DNA from: an uncultured Calothrix sp.
GTDB taxonomy: Bacteria > Cyanobacteriota > Cyanobacteriia > Cyanobacteriales > Nostocaceae
Direction of reading: 5' to 3'
DNA: 5,602 bases
NCBI GenBank assembly: GCA_937884685.1
Contig: CAKZYM010000066.1
Location: 1 to 5,602 of the forward strand
Under the pieces are notes generated by a model. The model had not been told where the DNA came from. It was given only the letters and a program-made list of their open reading frames with translations, and made no database searches. Shown here in pieces: positions 1-5,602 of the stretch (position 1 is the first letter of the stretch; the number at the start of each line of letters is the position of its first letter). The translations under genes and the position numbers were made by a program.

Positions 1-659
1 GAACCTAAGTCAGCTTCTGCTTCTTCAGGAGCATCTTCTAAATCAAGATTATCCAGATTTTCTAAATCTTGATTGATATCGGTCGATTGTTCTTTTTCTA
101 TATGCTTTTGCTTAACAGCCATTTCATCCAAAAATTGGTTGATTAGCTGCTGATAATCTTCTTGAGTGATTACCATTCTTTGCAAACTGAAGCCTTGTGG
201 ACGTAAAACCCGATTCAGATCGTCAGAAGCTTCCAGATTATCTGGATCTACCATCGCGACCAAAACATAAGGTGGATTTTCTTCCTCATGTTTTGATAAT
301 GGAATTAGGCGATGACGACGACAAATATCCACCGGGATAAGAGTCTCAATCAAGCCCCCGACTGAAGTCGTGCCGACTTCGTTAATTTCCGGGTCTAAGC
401 TTTCAACACCGTAAAGAATTTTAAGTTCAAATAGCTGTTGCTTTTTATATTCGCGAAGTAGCTCTGGTGATAGCTGTCGTCCTGCAATCGATTCGATGAC
501 CTCAATTAAAGGTCTACCCGATTTGCGACTTTCTATAAGTGCTTGCTTCATCTGGCTGTTATCTACAAAACCAGATTGAACAAGTTTGTTACCGAAAGGC
601 GAAAACTCCGATTTAACGCTCAGAGCGGTACTACGCCTTTGTTGTGACGAGTAAGTCAT
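1..659 (-). CDS. pilB: Type IV pilus extension ATPase PilB, N-terminal part (partial, runs off left edge)
   Basis: PilB is the cytoplasmic hexameric ATPase that powers pilin polymerisation in type IV pili; in cyanobacteria it drives twitching or hormogonium motility and DNA uptake. The window shows 219 codons reading leftward from an ATG at 659-657 with no stop. The protein opens MTYSSQQRRSTALSVKSEFS, followed by an MshEN-type (GspE/PilB amino-terminal) domain at about residues 20-175, with a PFGNKLVQSG segment at 21-30 and YVLVAMVDPDNLEASDDL at 131-148. Residues 193-219 form a very acidic Asp/Glu/Leu linker. The Walker ATPase core lies outside the window. The ATG is chosen because the following residues match the usual cyanobacterial PilB start; the reading frame stays open upstream to a TGA at 734-732, with an in-frame GTG at 683-681. 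No Shine-Dalgarno is evident. It diverges from grpE. Family assignment is from recognition of the sequence; MshE/GspE paralogues are less likely. Confidence 0.9.
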   Translation of the reverse strand, partial: MTYSSQQRRSTALSVKSEFSPFGNKLVQSGFVDNSQMKQALIESRKSGRPLIEVIESIAGRQLSPELLREYKKQQLFELKILYGVESLDPEINEVGTTSVGGLIETLIPVDICRRHRLIPLSKHEEENPPYVLVAMVDPDNLEASDDLNRVLRPQGFSLQRMVITQEDYQQLINQFLDEMAVKQKHIEKEQSTDINQDLENLDNLDLEDAPEEAEADLG

Positions 660-790
660 ATATTGAGATGATGGATGCTGCACAAACCGTACTATTTGAG
701 TATTCCCAAGCTGGGGTGCAGAATTTTCATTTCAACCAAATATTAGTTAATTTTTTTTAATTATCCTGTTGGAAGATTATCTAGCTAAGT

Positions 791-819
791 TTGAAAGTTT
801 TTGAAAGCTGGTTTTTAGT
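791..819 (+). promoter_or_regulatory. Candidate sigma-70-type promoter for grpE
   Basis: TTGAAA at 791-796 matches the -35 consensus at five of six positions, and TTTAGT at 814-819 matches the -10 consensus at four of six, with a 17-base spacer. Transcription would begin near 826, giving grpE a leader of roughly 310 bases. This is a consensus match only; in AT-rich DNA such matches arise by chance. Confidence 0.22.
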
Positions 820-985
820 TGCGTTTTCGGTAAGTGGGGCAAACCCGACCAATAAAAGGTAAGAAATTTCTACAATTAAGCTTACGAACAAAAGTGATAA
901 ACACCTTCACCATTTGTCATAATCATGACTGAGATACCACTTCCGTGGAATATTTCGGTGGCCAAAATACGCTGAGAATTTCCCT

Positions 986-1006
986 TATAGTGATTTAATT
1001 TATAAG
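986..1006 (+). promoter_or_regulatory. Two -10-like hexamers closer to grpE
   Basis: TATAGT at 986-991 and TATAAG at 1001-1006 each match the -10 consensus at five of six positions. Neither has a recognisable -35 hexamer 16-18 bases upstream, so if used they would need an activator or an alternative group 2 sigma factor, which is common in cyanobacterial stress genes. The start would fall near 998 or 1013, giving a leader of about 125-140 bases. Confidence 0.22.
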
Positions 1007-1122
1007 CTGTTGTTTTAATGGTAGTGAAAACTCACCTGTAAAGTATTCCGGTGTTGGCTGGAAAATAATGGCTGATAACAATTACAAGAAAATAACACAG
1101 CAGTGGTATTTGGCGAACAAAC

Positions 1123-1127
1123 AGAGG
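1123..1127 (+). promoter_or_regulatory. Ribosome binding site of grpE
   Basis: AGAGG at 1123-1127 is complementary to the 16S rRNA 3' end and ends 12 bases before the ATG, somewhat farther than usual. It is the only clear Shine-Dalgarno-like sequence among the three chaperone genes. An in-frame TAA at 1134-1136 rules out an upstream start. Confidence 0.5.
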
Positions 1128-1139
1128 TTAATTTAAGCA

Positions 1140-1784
1140 ATGAACAGCGACTCCCCACAAACCAACAGTAACGGCGATGTTAACGAGCAAGTCACAGTTG
1201 AAGCAAATGTAGCAGATTCAGCTACAGCTAATACAGAAGATGGTAAAAGTACCACTCCAGTAGATACAGCTTCATCTTCAGCTGAGATAGAGTCTTTGAA
1301 AGCCCAGATTGATGAGCGTAGCAGTCAATATATGCGAATTGCGGCAGATTTTGAGAATTACCGCAAACGCACGTTAAAGGAGAAAGACGATTTAGAACTA
1401 CAGGTAAAGCGCAACACGATTACAGAATTATTGCCAATAATTGATAATTTTGAACGAGCGCGGGCGCAAATTAAACCCCAAAATGATGGAGAAATGGCGA
1501 TTCACAAAAGTTATCAAGGTGTTTACAAGCAGCTAGTAGACTGTCTCAAACGCTTGGGTGTTTCGCCAATGCGTCCTGAAGGTCAAGAGTTTGACCCTAA
1601 CGAACATGAAGCAGTTATGCGCGAACCTACGGATGAATATCCGGAAGGAACAGTGTTAGAAGAGTTAGTACGCGGATACTTTCTTGGCGAGCGCGTGTTA
1701 CGTCATGCAATGGTGAAGGTGGCTGCTCAAAAGGAAGAGGATTCTTCGGTTGAGAACTCAGAGGCTGGGGAAGCCAGTACTTAA
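1140..1784 (+). CDS. grpE: GrpE, nucleotide exchange factor of DnaK
   Basis: GrpE is a cytoplasmic dimer that opens the DnaK nucleotide-binding domain to release ADP, so that ATP can bind and the client is freed. The 214-residue protein is within the family's usual size. Residues 1-45 are a disordered Ser/Thr/Asn/Glu-rich tail typical of cyanobacterial GrpE. A long helical coiled-coil segment follows at about 48-110 ([13 protein letters not shown], then DFENYRKR at 70-77). The compact beta domain that contacts DnaK covers about 140-196 and contains the signature [10 protein letters not shown] (151-160) and the closing [13 protein letters not shown] (183-195). Residues 196-214 are an acidic tail. 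The start is fixed by an in-frame TAA six bases upstream. dnaK follows after 270 bases with no terminator visible between, so read-through is likely. All expected conserved positions are present. Confidence 0.97.
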   Translation: MNSDSPQTNSNGDVNEQVTVEANVADSATANTEDGKSTTPVDTASSSAEIESLKAQIDERSSQYMRIAADFENYRKRTLKEKDDLELQVKRNTITELLPIIDNFERARAQIKPQNDGEMAIHKSYQGVYKQLVDCLKRLGVSPMRPEGQEFDPNEHEAVMREPTDEYPEGTVLEELVRGYFLGERVLRHAMVKVAAQKEEDSSVENSEAGEAST

Positions 1785-1854
1785 GCTGTAACCACTGACA
1801 CCTTTCAACAACTGCTTTCGGTTAATAATAATCGGGCGAGCATCGCATCCCAAT

Positions 1855-1884
1855 TTGTCGGCTGAGTGCCATCCGCGCTTTTAT
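1855..1884 (+). promoter_or_regulatory. Weak candidate promoter for dnaK
   Basis: TTGTCG at 1855-1860 and TTTTAT at 1879-1884 each match the sigma-70 hexamers at four of six positions, with an 18-base spacer. Transcription from here would start near 1891 and place the 1945-1991 hairpin inside a dnaK leader of about 165 bases. An alternative -10-like TATAGA lies at 2023-2028 with no good -35. Both are weak; read-through from grpE could be enough. Confidence 0.15.
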
Positions 1885-1944
1885 TACCAACGATTGTGAA
1901 GAAAAATTTCTCTGTAAATAGGGAAATTATTCCATCAGTGGGAT

Positions 1945-1991
1945 GAACAGTTTCCTAAAAACAGACGTTGTTTTATCTAAGGAAGCTGTTC
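1945..1991 (+). promoter_or_regulatory. Long two-part hairpin upstream of dnaK
   Basis: GAACAGTTTCCT at 1945-1956 pairs with AGGAAGCTGTTC at 1980-1991 over 12 base pairs, with a single G-U wobble. Inside it, AAAACA at 1958-1963 pairs with TGTTTT at 1969-1974 around a five-base loop GACGT, separated from the outer stem by an asymmetric internal loop (A1957 against 1975-1979). The element ends 63 bases before the dnaK ATG and is not followed by a T-run, so it is not a classical terminator. It could be a leader RNA structure affecting stability or processing of grpE-dnaK mRNA, or a DNA operator. The pairing is seen directly; any function is inferred. Confidence 0.5.
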
Positions 1992-2054
1992 GACCATTAT
2001 CGTTGTTGTGATATTGCAGCTTTATAGAGTTAATCAATAAAAATACCGATAGTT

Positions 2055-4043
2055 ATGGGAAAAGTTATTGGGATCGACCTGGGCACTACCAACAGTTGTG
2101 TCGCAGTTTTGGAAGGTGGGCAACCCCTTGTAATAGCTAATTCAGAAGGTGGACGTACAACTCCATCTATTGTTGGATTTGGCAAAGGAGGCGAACGCTT
2201 AGTCGGTCCTCTGGCAAAGCGCCAAGCGGTAACTAATGCCGAAAACACTATATATAGTATTAAACGATTTATTGGTCGTCGTTGGGATGATACTCAAGAG
2301 GAACGCGCTCGCGTACCATATAGTTGTGACAAGGGTAGAGACGATACTGTTGATGTCCAAATTAGAGGACGTAACTATACTCCTCAAGAAATCTCCGCAA
2401 TGATTTTACAGAAGTTGAAGCAGGATGCGGAAAATTTCTTGGGTGAAGATGTGACTCAAGCGGTAATTACAGTTCCAGCGTATTTTACTGATGCTCAAAG
2501 ACAGGCTACTAAGGATGCTGGAACAATTGCTGGATTAGAAGTACTGCGAATCATCAACGAACCGACTGCTGCGGCTTTAGCATTTGGCTTGGATAAGCAA
2601 GATGAGGAACAGTTAATTCTAGTATTTGACTTGGGAGGCGGTACTTTTGATGTTTCTATCTTACAGCTTGGGGATGGAGTATTTGAAGTAAAAGCAACTT
2701 GTGGTAATAACCATCTTGGCGGAGACGATTTTGATAACTGTATCGTCCAATGGATGATGGAGCTTTTTTACAAACAAGAAAAAATTGACCTTTCTGCCGA
2801 TAATATGGCGCTGCAACGCTTGCGGGAAGCTGCTGAAAAGGCAAAGATTGAGCTTTCCACCATGCCTACTACTTCAATTAATTTACCGTTTATTACTGCT
2901 AATGAAACTGGCCCGAAACATTTAGAGATGGAACTTAGCCGTTCCAAATTTGAAGAACTTAGCAGCGATTTGATCAAAGCTATTGTCGAGCCAATGATTC
3001 AGTCGCTCAAAGATGCAGACCTGAAGCCAGAAATGATGGACAAGATGATTCTGGTAGGTGGTTCTACTCGTATTCCAGCAGTTCAGAATGCTTTGATGAA
3101 CTTTTTTGGGGGTAAAGCTCCCGACCGTTCGATTAATCCCGATGAAGCAGTAGCTTTAGGTGCAGCAATTCAAGCTGGTGTGTTGGGTGGGGAAGTTGAT
3201 AATTTGCTACTTTTGGATGTCACTCCTTTATCTTTGGGGCTTGAGACTTTAGGAGAAGTATTCACCAAAATTATGGAGCGTAACACTACAATTCCGACCA
3301 GCAAATCCCAAGTATTCTCCACAGCAGTTGACGGACAAAATTCGGTGGAAATTCACGTTCTTCAAGGTGAAAGAGCGATGGCGCGAGATAATAAAAGCTT
3401 GGGTAAATTCCTCTTAAATGGAATTCCTCCGGCTCCGAGGGGTGTTCCGCAAATTGAAGTATCTTTTGAAATTGATGTTAACGGTATTTTAAAAGTAAGC
3501 GCTCAAGATAAAGGTACTGGTAGAGAGCAAACTATTAGGATTACCAATACAGGTGGCTTGAGCCAGAGCGAAGTCGAAAAAATGCGTCTAGAAGCCGAAA
3601 CCTTTGCTGAGGAAGATAGAAGACGCTTGGAATTAATCGAATTAACAAATCAAGCCAATACTCTGTTACACAGTTACGAATCGGCTTTAACAGATAATGC
3701 GGATTTAATTGACGAACAACTCAAAGCTTCTATTGATGAGAAATTAGCTACATTGCAAGCAGCAATGGCTAATGAAGAAATATCGGTAGCAGAATTTAAA
3801 CAAAGTTTGGATGAGTTTCAACAAACTGTATTTGCTATTGGTGCGGAGGTATATAGTCGCGTCAATACTGGAAGTTACGAAGAAACAGTTGAAACACCCG
3901 ATAATCCCGATAATCCAAAGAATTCTGATACTCCTTCCATTCCAGAAGATAGTGAAGCATCAAAAGAAGCTTTTGCACCACAATTCAACTTTGATTTTGA
4001 AGAAGAAAATACAGTCCAAGCTGATTACGAAGCTATAGATTAA
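2055..4043 (+). CDS. dnaK: DnaK (Hsp70) chaperone, cyanobacterial DnaK2 type
   Basis: DnaK is the ATP-driven Hsp70 that binds exposed hydrophobic segments of unfolded proteins in the cytosol, working with DnaJ and GrpE. The nucleotide-binding domain spans about residues 1-380: phosphate loop IDLGTTNS (7-14), catalytic-type Lys70, [12 protein letters not shown] (167-178), [13 protein letters not shown] (191-203) with Thr197 and Asp199, and [14 protein letters not shown] (331-344). The interdomain linker LLLLDVTPL is at 384-392. The substrate-binding beta domain covers about 393-500 and the helical lid about 501-605. The tail, from about 606, is Pro/Asn/Asp/Ser-rich and ends in acidic NFDFEEE (645-651) and DYEAID. 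At 662 residues it is longer than the roughly 635 usual for DnaK2, the excess lying in the tail. The sequence matches the heat-inducible, housekeeping DnaK2 lineage rather than DnaK1 or DnaK3. An in-frame TAA at 2031-2033 fixes the start region; no Shine-Dalgarno is visible. A strong terminator follows. Confidence 0.98.
   Translation: MGKVIGIDLGTTNSCVAVLEGGQPLVIANSEGGRTTPSIVGFGKGGERLVGPLAKRQAVTNAENTIYSIKRFIGRRWDDTQEERARVPYSCDKGRDDTVDVQIRGRNYTPQEISAMILQKLKQDAENFLGEDVTQAVITVPAYFTDAQRQATKDAGTIAGLEVLRIINEPTAAALAFGLDKQDEEQLILVFDLGGGTFDVSILQLGDGVFEVKATCGNNHLGGDDFDNCIVQWMMELFYKQEKIDLSADNMALQRLREAAEKAKIELSTMPTTSINLPFITANETGPKHLEMELSRSKFEELSSDLIKAIVEPMIQSLKDADLKPEMMDKMILVGGSTRIPAVQNALMNFFGGKAPDRSINPDEAVALGAAIQAGVLGGEVDNLLLLDVTPLSLGLETLGEVFTKIMERNTTIPTSKSQVFSTAVDGQNSVEIHVLQGERAMARDNKSLGKFLLNGIPPAPRGVPQIEVSFEIDVNGILKVSAQDKGTGREQTIRITNTGGLSQSEVEKMRLEAETFAEEDRRRLELIELTNQANTLLHSYESALTDNADLIDEQLKASIDEKLATLQAAMANEEISVAEFKQSLDEFQQTVFAIGAEVYSRVNTGSYEETVETPDNPDNPKNSDTPSIPEDSEASKEAFAPQFNFDFEEENTVQADYEAID
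3897..3914 (+). repeat. 9-bp tandem repeat in the dnaK tail
   Basis: CCCGATAAT occurs twice head to tail (3897-3905 and 3906-3914), followed by a partial third CC. It is in frame and encodes Pro-Asp-Asn twice (residues 615-620) within the disordered tail, so copy-number change would not shift the frame. Confidence 0.8.
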
Positions 4044-4091
4044 ATTGTTGGTAATTAATACAGTGGTTTTTGACTGACTACAGTACGATTA

Positions 4092-4108
4092 AAACCTTTG
4101 AAACCTTT
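4092..4108 (+). repeat. Tandem AAACCTTT repeat ahead of the dnaK terminator
   Basis: AAACCTTT occurs at 4092-4099 and 4101-4108, a 9-base period, and a related AAAACCTC follows at 4113-4120 as the left arm of the terminator. All three copies could pair with part of the terminator right arm AGAGGTTT, so they may have arisen by slippage or offer alternative pairings. Confidence 0.5.
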
Positions 4109-4112
4109 ATAT

Positions 4113-4144
4113 AAAACCTCTTCTGTCCTGGTAGAAGAGGTTTT
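4113..4144 (+). terminator. Intrinsic terminator after dnaK
   Basis: AAAACCTCTTCT at 4113-4124 and AGAAGAGGTTTT at 4133-4144 form a perfect 12-bp stem with an eight-base loop GTCCTGGT, 69 bases after the dnaK stop codon. The right arm ends in four T, followed by AT-rich DNA, so the shape fits a Rho-independent terminator on the plus strand. The A-tract on the left arm also makes it usable in the opposite direction. It separates dnaK from dnaJ and argues that dnaJ has its own promoter or is expressed by partial read-through. Confidence 0.8.
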
Positions 4145-4189
4145 GAATTAATAAATACCAATAACAAGACAGACAATTTAATCTAGTTT

Positions 4190-4217
4190 CTGACAATCCT
4201 TAACAATGTTCTAGAAG
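4190..4217 (+). promoter_or_regulatory. Candidate promoter for dnaJ
   Basis: CTGACA at 4190-4195 matches the -35 consensus at five of six positions and TAGAAG at 4212-4217 matches the -10 at four of six, with a 16-base spacer. Transcription would start near 4224, giving a leader of about 330 bases that would include all the inverted repeats downstream. This is a weak consensus match; other AT-rich hexamers nearer dnaJ cannot be excluded. Confidence 0.2.
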
Positions 4218-4222
4218 CCTCG

Positions 4223-4244
4223 TTCTTCCTGAGAGTGGGAAGAA
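4223..4244 (+). repeat. Short hairpin carrying the first GAGAGTGGGAA copy
   Basis: TTCTTCC at 4223-4229 pairs perfectly with GGAAGAA at 4238-4244 around an eight-base loop. The right arm overlaps the GAGAGTGGGAA word at 4231-4241 that recurs at 4361-4371. It lacks a T-run and is unlikely to be a terminator. Confidence 0.5.
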
Positions 4245-4282
4245 GTCAAAATAATTTCAATGATATAGAATACCAGATGGGG

Positions 4283-4375
4283 GGTTTTCCACACTAATAT
4301 GTGCGGCTAGCCCTTAAAATTATAGTCCGCTTTTCGCACATCTACATAGCACAATTGTAAGAGAGTGGGAAAATC
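4283..4375 (+). repeat. Nested inverted-repeat element between dnaK and dnaJ
   Basis: An outer stem joins GGTTTTCC plus CACT (4283-4290, 4292-4295) to AGTG plus GGAAAATC (4364-4367, 4368-4375): 12 pairs with one G-U wobble and one bulged A at 4291. An inner stem joins ATGTGCG (4299-4305) to CGCACAT (4335-4341), seven perfect pairs. Within that, GCGGCTA (4303-4309) can instead pair with TAG-T-CCGC (4323-4330, one bulge), which competes with the inner stem. ACAATTGT at 4351-4358 is a further perfect palindrome. The nested arrangement looks like a structured RNA domain or the remains of a small inverted-repeat element. No known RNA family is recognised with confidence. Confidence 0.45.
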
Positions 4376-4403
4376 AACGAATCAATAAATCTCGTCCTTA
4401 TTT

Positions 4404-4440
4404 AAGTCACATCCGCACCTTGGTGCAAAAGTAGTGATTT
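4404..4440 (+). repeat. Imperfect stem-loop upstream of dnaJ
   Basis: AAGTCAC (4404-4410) can pair with GTGATTT (4434-4440), seven pairs including one G-U, and GCACC (4415-4419) faces GGTGC (4422-4426) at the tip. The two parts are separated by unequal unpaired stretches. As RNA the tip would close with a four-base CTTG loop. It lies 114 bases before the dnaJ ATG. Confidence 0.35.
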
Positions 4441-4554
4441 TTATCGAGAGTAAAGGGTAAAATCAATTATTAATAATAAAACTTAACTTTTTGCCTTCTG
4501 CCTGACGTGTAACTGCATATTAGTTTCCAACATTTTAACTTTTACCTTTGCTTT

Positions 4555-5602
4555 ATGGCTCGCGACTATTATGAAATTCTGGGTGTCTCTCGTGACACCG
4601 ATAAAGAAGACTTGAAAAGTGCTTACCGCCGCTTAGCCCGGAAGTATCACCCAGACGTGAACAAAGAGCCGGGAGCCGAGGAGCGGTTTAAGGAAATTAA
4701 CCGCGCTTATGAAGTGCTTTCGGAACCTGAAACTCGCGCTCGTTATGACCGCTTTGGAGAACAAGGAGTATCTGGTGCTGGTGCTGCTGGCTTTCAGGAC
4801 TTCGGAGATATGGGCGGTTTTGCCGATATATTTGATAGCATTTTTAGTGGTTTTGCTGGAGGTGCAGGTCAGTCCCAAAGACGACGTAGCGGTCCCGTTC
4901 GAGGTGATGACCTGCGCTTAGACTTAAAACTCGATTTTCGTGAAGCGGTATTTGGTGGCGAAAAAGAAATTCGTATCTCTCACCTAGAAACTTGCGACGT
5001 TTGTAACGGTTCGGGTGCAAAACCGGGCACTCGTCCTCGGGCTTGTTCAACCTGTAGCGGTTCGGGTCAGGTTCGACGCGTAACTCGAACCCCTTTTGGT
5101 AGCTTTACACAAGTCTCAACCTGTCCTACCTGTAACGGTACGGGAATGGTTATTGAAGATAAATGCGACGCTTGTGAAGGCAAAGGTGCAAATCAAGTTA
5201 CCAAGAAACTGAAAATTACCATTCCGGCTGGGGTTGACAATGGTACCCGTTTGCGTATCTCTAATGAAGGAGATGCCGGAATGCGCGGTGGTGCGCCGGG
5301 AGATTTGTACGTTTACTTGTTCGTAAACGAAGATGAAGAATTCCAGCGCGATGGTATTAACGTACTTTCTGAAATCAAGGTTAGCTATCTTCAAGCAATT
5401 TTAGGGTGCCGTTTGGAAGTAGATACTGTAGACGGTCCGGTAGAAATGATTATTCCTCCTGGAACTCAGCCTAATACAGTCATGAAGTTGGAAAATCGAG
5501 GCGTTCCGCGTTTAGGAAATCCTGTAAGTAGGGGCGACCATATGATTACTATATTGATTGATATTCCCACCAAGGTCACACCCGACGAAAGAGAATTACT
5601 CG
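4555..5602 (+). CDS. dnaJ: DnaJ (class A Hsp40) co-chaperone, 3' end missing
   Basis: DnaJ binds unfolded proteins, hands them to DnaK and triggers its ATP hydrolysis. The window shows 349 codons; full-length relatives have about 375-380, so only the extreme carboxyl end is cut by the window edge. The J domain is at residues 4-67, with the essential HPD at 32-34. A Gly/Phe-rich linker covers about 70-106. The zinc-binding domain carries four CxxCxGxG repeats at 147-154, 164-171, 190-197 and 204-211, all eight cysteines present, which makes it class A. The beta-sandwich client-binding domains cover about 215-340. The start ATG gives the canonical [11 protein letters not shown] opening; an in-frame TAA lies at 4510-4512. 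No Shine-Dalgarno is visible in the pyrimidine-rich sequence just upstream. It completes the grpE-dnaK-dnaJ set, but sits 511 bases beyond dnaK and behind a terminator. Confidence 0.97.
   Translation, partial: MARDYYEILGVSRDTDKEDLKSAYRRLARKYHPDVNKEPGAEERFKEINRAYEVLSEPETRARYDRFGEQGVSGAGAAGFQDFGDMGGFADIFDSIFSGFAGGAGQSQRRRSGPVRGDDLRLDLKLDFREAVFGGEKEIRISHLETCDVCNGSGAKPGTRPRACSTCSGSGQVRRVTRTPFGSFTQVSTCPTCNGTGMVIEDKCDACEGKGANQVTKKLKITIPAGVDNGTRLRISNEGDAGMRGGAPGDLYVYLFVNEDEEFQRDGINVLSEIKVSYLQAILGCRLEVDTVDGPVEMIIPPGTQPNTVMKLENRGVPRLGNPVSRGDHMITILIDIPTKVTPDERELL

Larger units (their letters stand above)
660..1139. other. Divergent intergenic region between pilB and grpE
   Basis: These 480 bases must carry the start signals for both pilB (leftward) and grpE (rightward). 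No credible open reading frame or RNA gene is seen. The content is AT-rich, with an eight-T run at 751-758, a direct repeat TTTGAAAG at 790-797 and 800-807, a 10-bp palindrome AGAAATTTCT at 862-871, a hyphenated palindrome GTCAT-N4-ATGAC at 916-929, and two TTCSGTGG-like words at 942-948 and 955-961. GATAAT hexamers on the minus strand at 765-760 and 781-776 could be -10 elements for pilB, but neither has a convincing -35. No CIRCE element or HIP1 octamer was found. Confidence 0.7.
4145..4554. other. Non-coding dnaK-dnaJ gap with many inverted repeats
   Basis: No open reading frame longer than about 15 codons with a start was found here by eye, and no tRNA or rRNA. The stretch holds a short hairpin at 4223-4244, a nested inverted-repeat element at 4283-4375, a direct repeat GAGAGTGGGAA at 4231-4241 and 4361-4371 (130 bases apart), an imperfect stem at 4404-4440 centred on GCACCTTGGTGC, and an AT palindrome TTATTAATAA in 4478-4490. 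It must contain the dnaJ leader and probably its promoter, and could also contain a small RNA. Confidence 0.7.

Noticed and set aside
37..74. Inverted repeat AATCAAGATT / AATCTTGATT with a similar direct repeat inside pilB
   Set aside because: It lies in the codons for the acidic Asp-Leu-Glu-Asn linker; repeated use of the same few codons explains it.
859..873. GTA...TAC resembling an NtcA site
   Set aside because: The spacer between GTA and TAC is nine bases rather than the eight required by NtcA, and no suitably placed -10 follows. Neither pilB nor grpE is a typical NtcA target.
1864..1872. GAGTGCCAT resembles the right arm of CIRCE
   Set aside because: The required left arm TTAGCACTC would lie at 1846-1854, where the sequence matches at only about one of nine positions. 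A half-site alone is not a CIRCE.
1785..1944. Possible terminator after grpE
   Set aside because: Only very short complementary words (for example GGC/GCC at 1860-1870) occur and none is followed by a T-run.
4294..4341. 15-codon minus-strand reading frame beginning ATGTGCGAAAAG
   Set aside because: It is very short, has no ribosome binding site, and coincides with the inverted repeat; treated as non-coding.
4491..4504. TTGCCTT-CTGCCTG, like the heptamer tandem repeats seen in Nostoc intergenic DNA
   Set aside because: Only two imperfect units are present, too few to call a short tandem repeat array.
2199..5394. Several 60-90 codon open frames on the opposite strand or in other frames inside dnaK and dnaJ
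   Set aside because: They overlap strongly conserved chaperone genes, show no recognisable domains, and lack start signals; they are shadows of the real coding frames.

Overview
The window looks like chromosomal DNA from a filamentous cyanobacterium, probably Nostocales. The reasons are DnaK, GrpE and DnaJ proteins of clear cyanobacterial type (the DnaK resembles the DnaK2 lineage), a cyanobacterial-type PilB amino terminus, low-GC AT-rich intergenic DNA, and starts that often lack a Shine-Dalgarno sequence. Genus cannot be fixed from the sequence.

Layout: bases 1-659 (minus strand) hold the first 219 codons of pilB, the extension ATPase of type IV pili; the gene runs off the left edge. Bases 660-1139 are a 480-base divergent intergenic region. 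Then three chaperone genes lie on the plus strand: grpE (1140-1784), a 270-base gap with a long hairpin, dnaK (2055-4043), an intrinsic terminator (4113-4144), a 410-base non-coding stretch rich in inverted repeats (4145-4554), and dnaJ (4555 to the right edge, 349 codons, perhaps 25-30 residues short of its end).

The three plus-strand genes encode one machine. DnaJ delivers unfolded substrate and stimulates DnaK ATP hydrolysis, DnaK holds and releases the client, and GrpE exchanges ADP for ATP. No terminator is visible between grpE and dnaK, so they may be co-transcribed. The terminator after dnaK and the long gap suggest dnaJ has its own promoter. No CIRCE (HrcA) element was found in any gap. 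pilB is an unrelated motility gene that happens to diverge from the chaperones.

The genes themselves are ordinary and intact as far as the window goes. What is unexplained lies in the gaps: a 12-bp two-part hairpin in the grpE-dnaK gap, and a nested set of inverted repeats with competing arms between dnaK and dnaJ. These could be leader RNA structures, a small RNA or a decayed mobile repeat; the sequence alone does not decide. I see no evidence for a new multi-gene system here.
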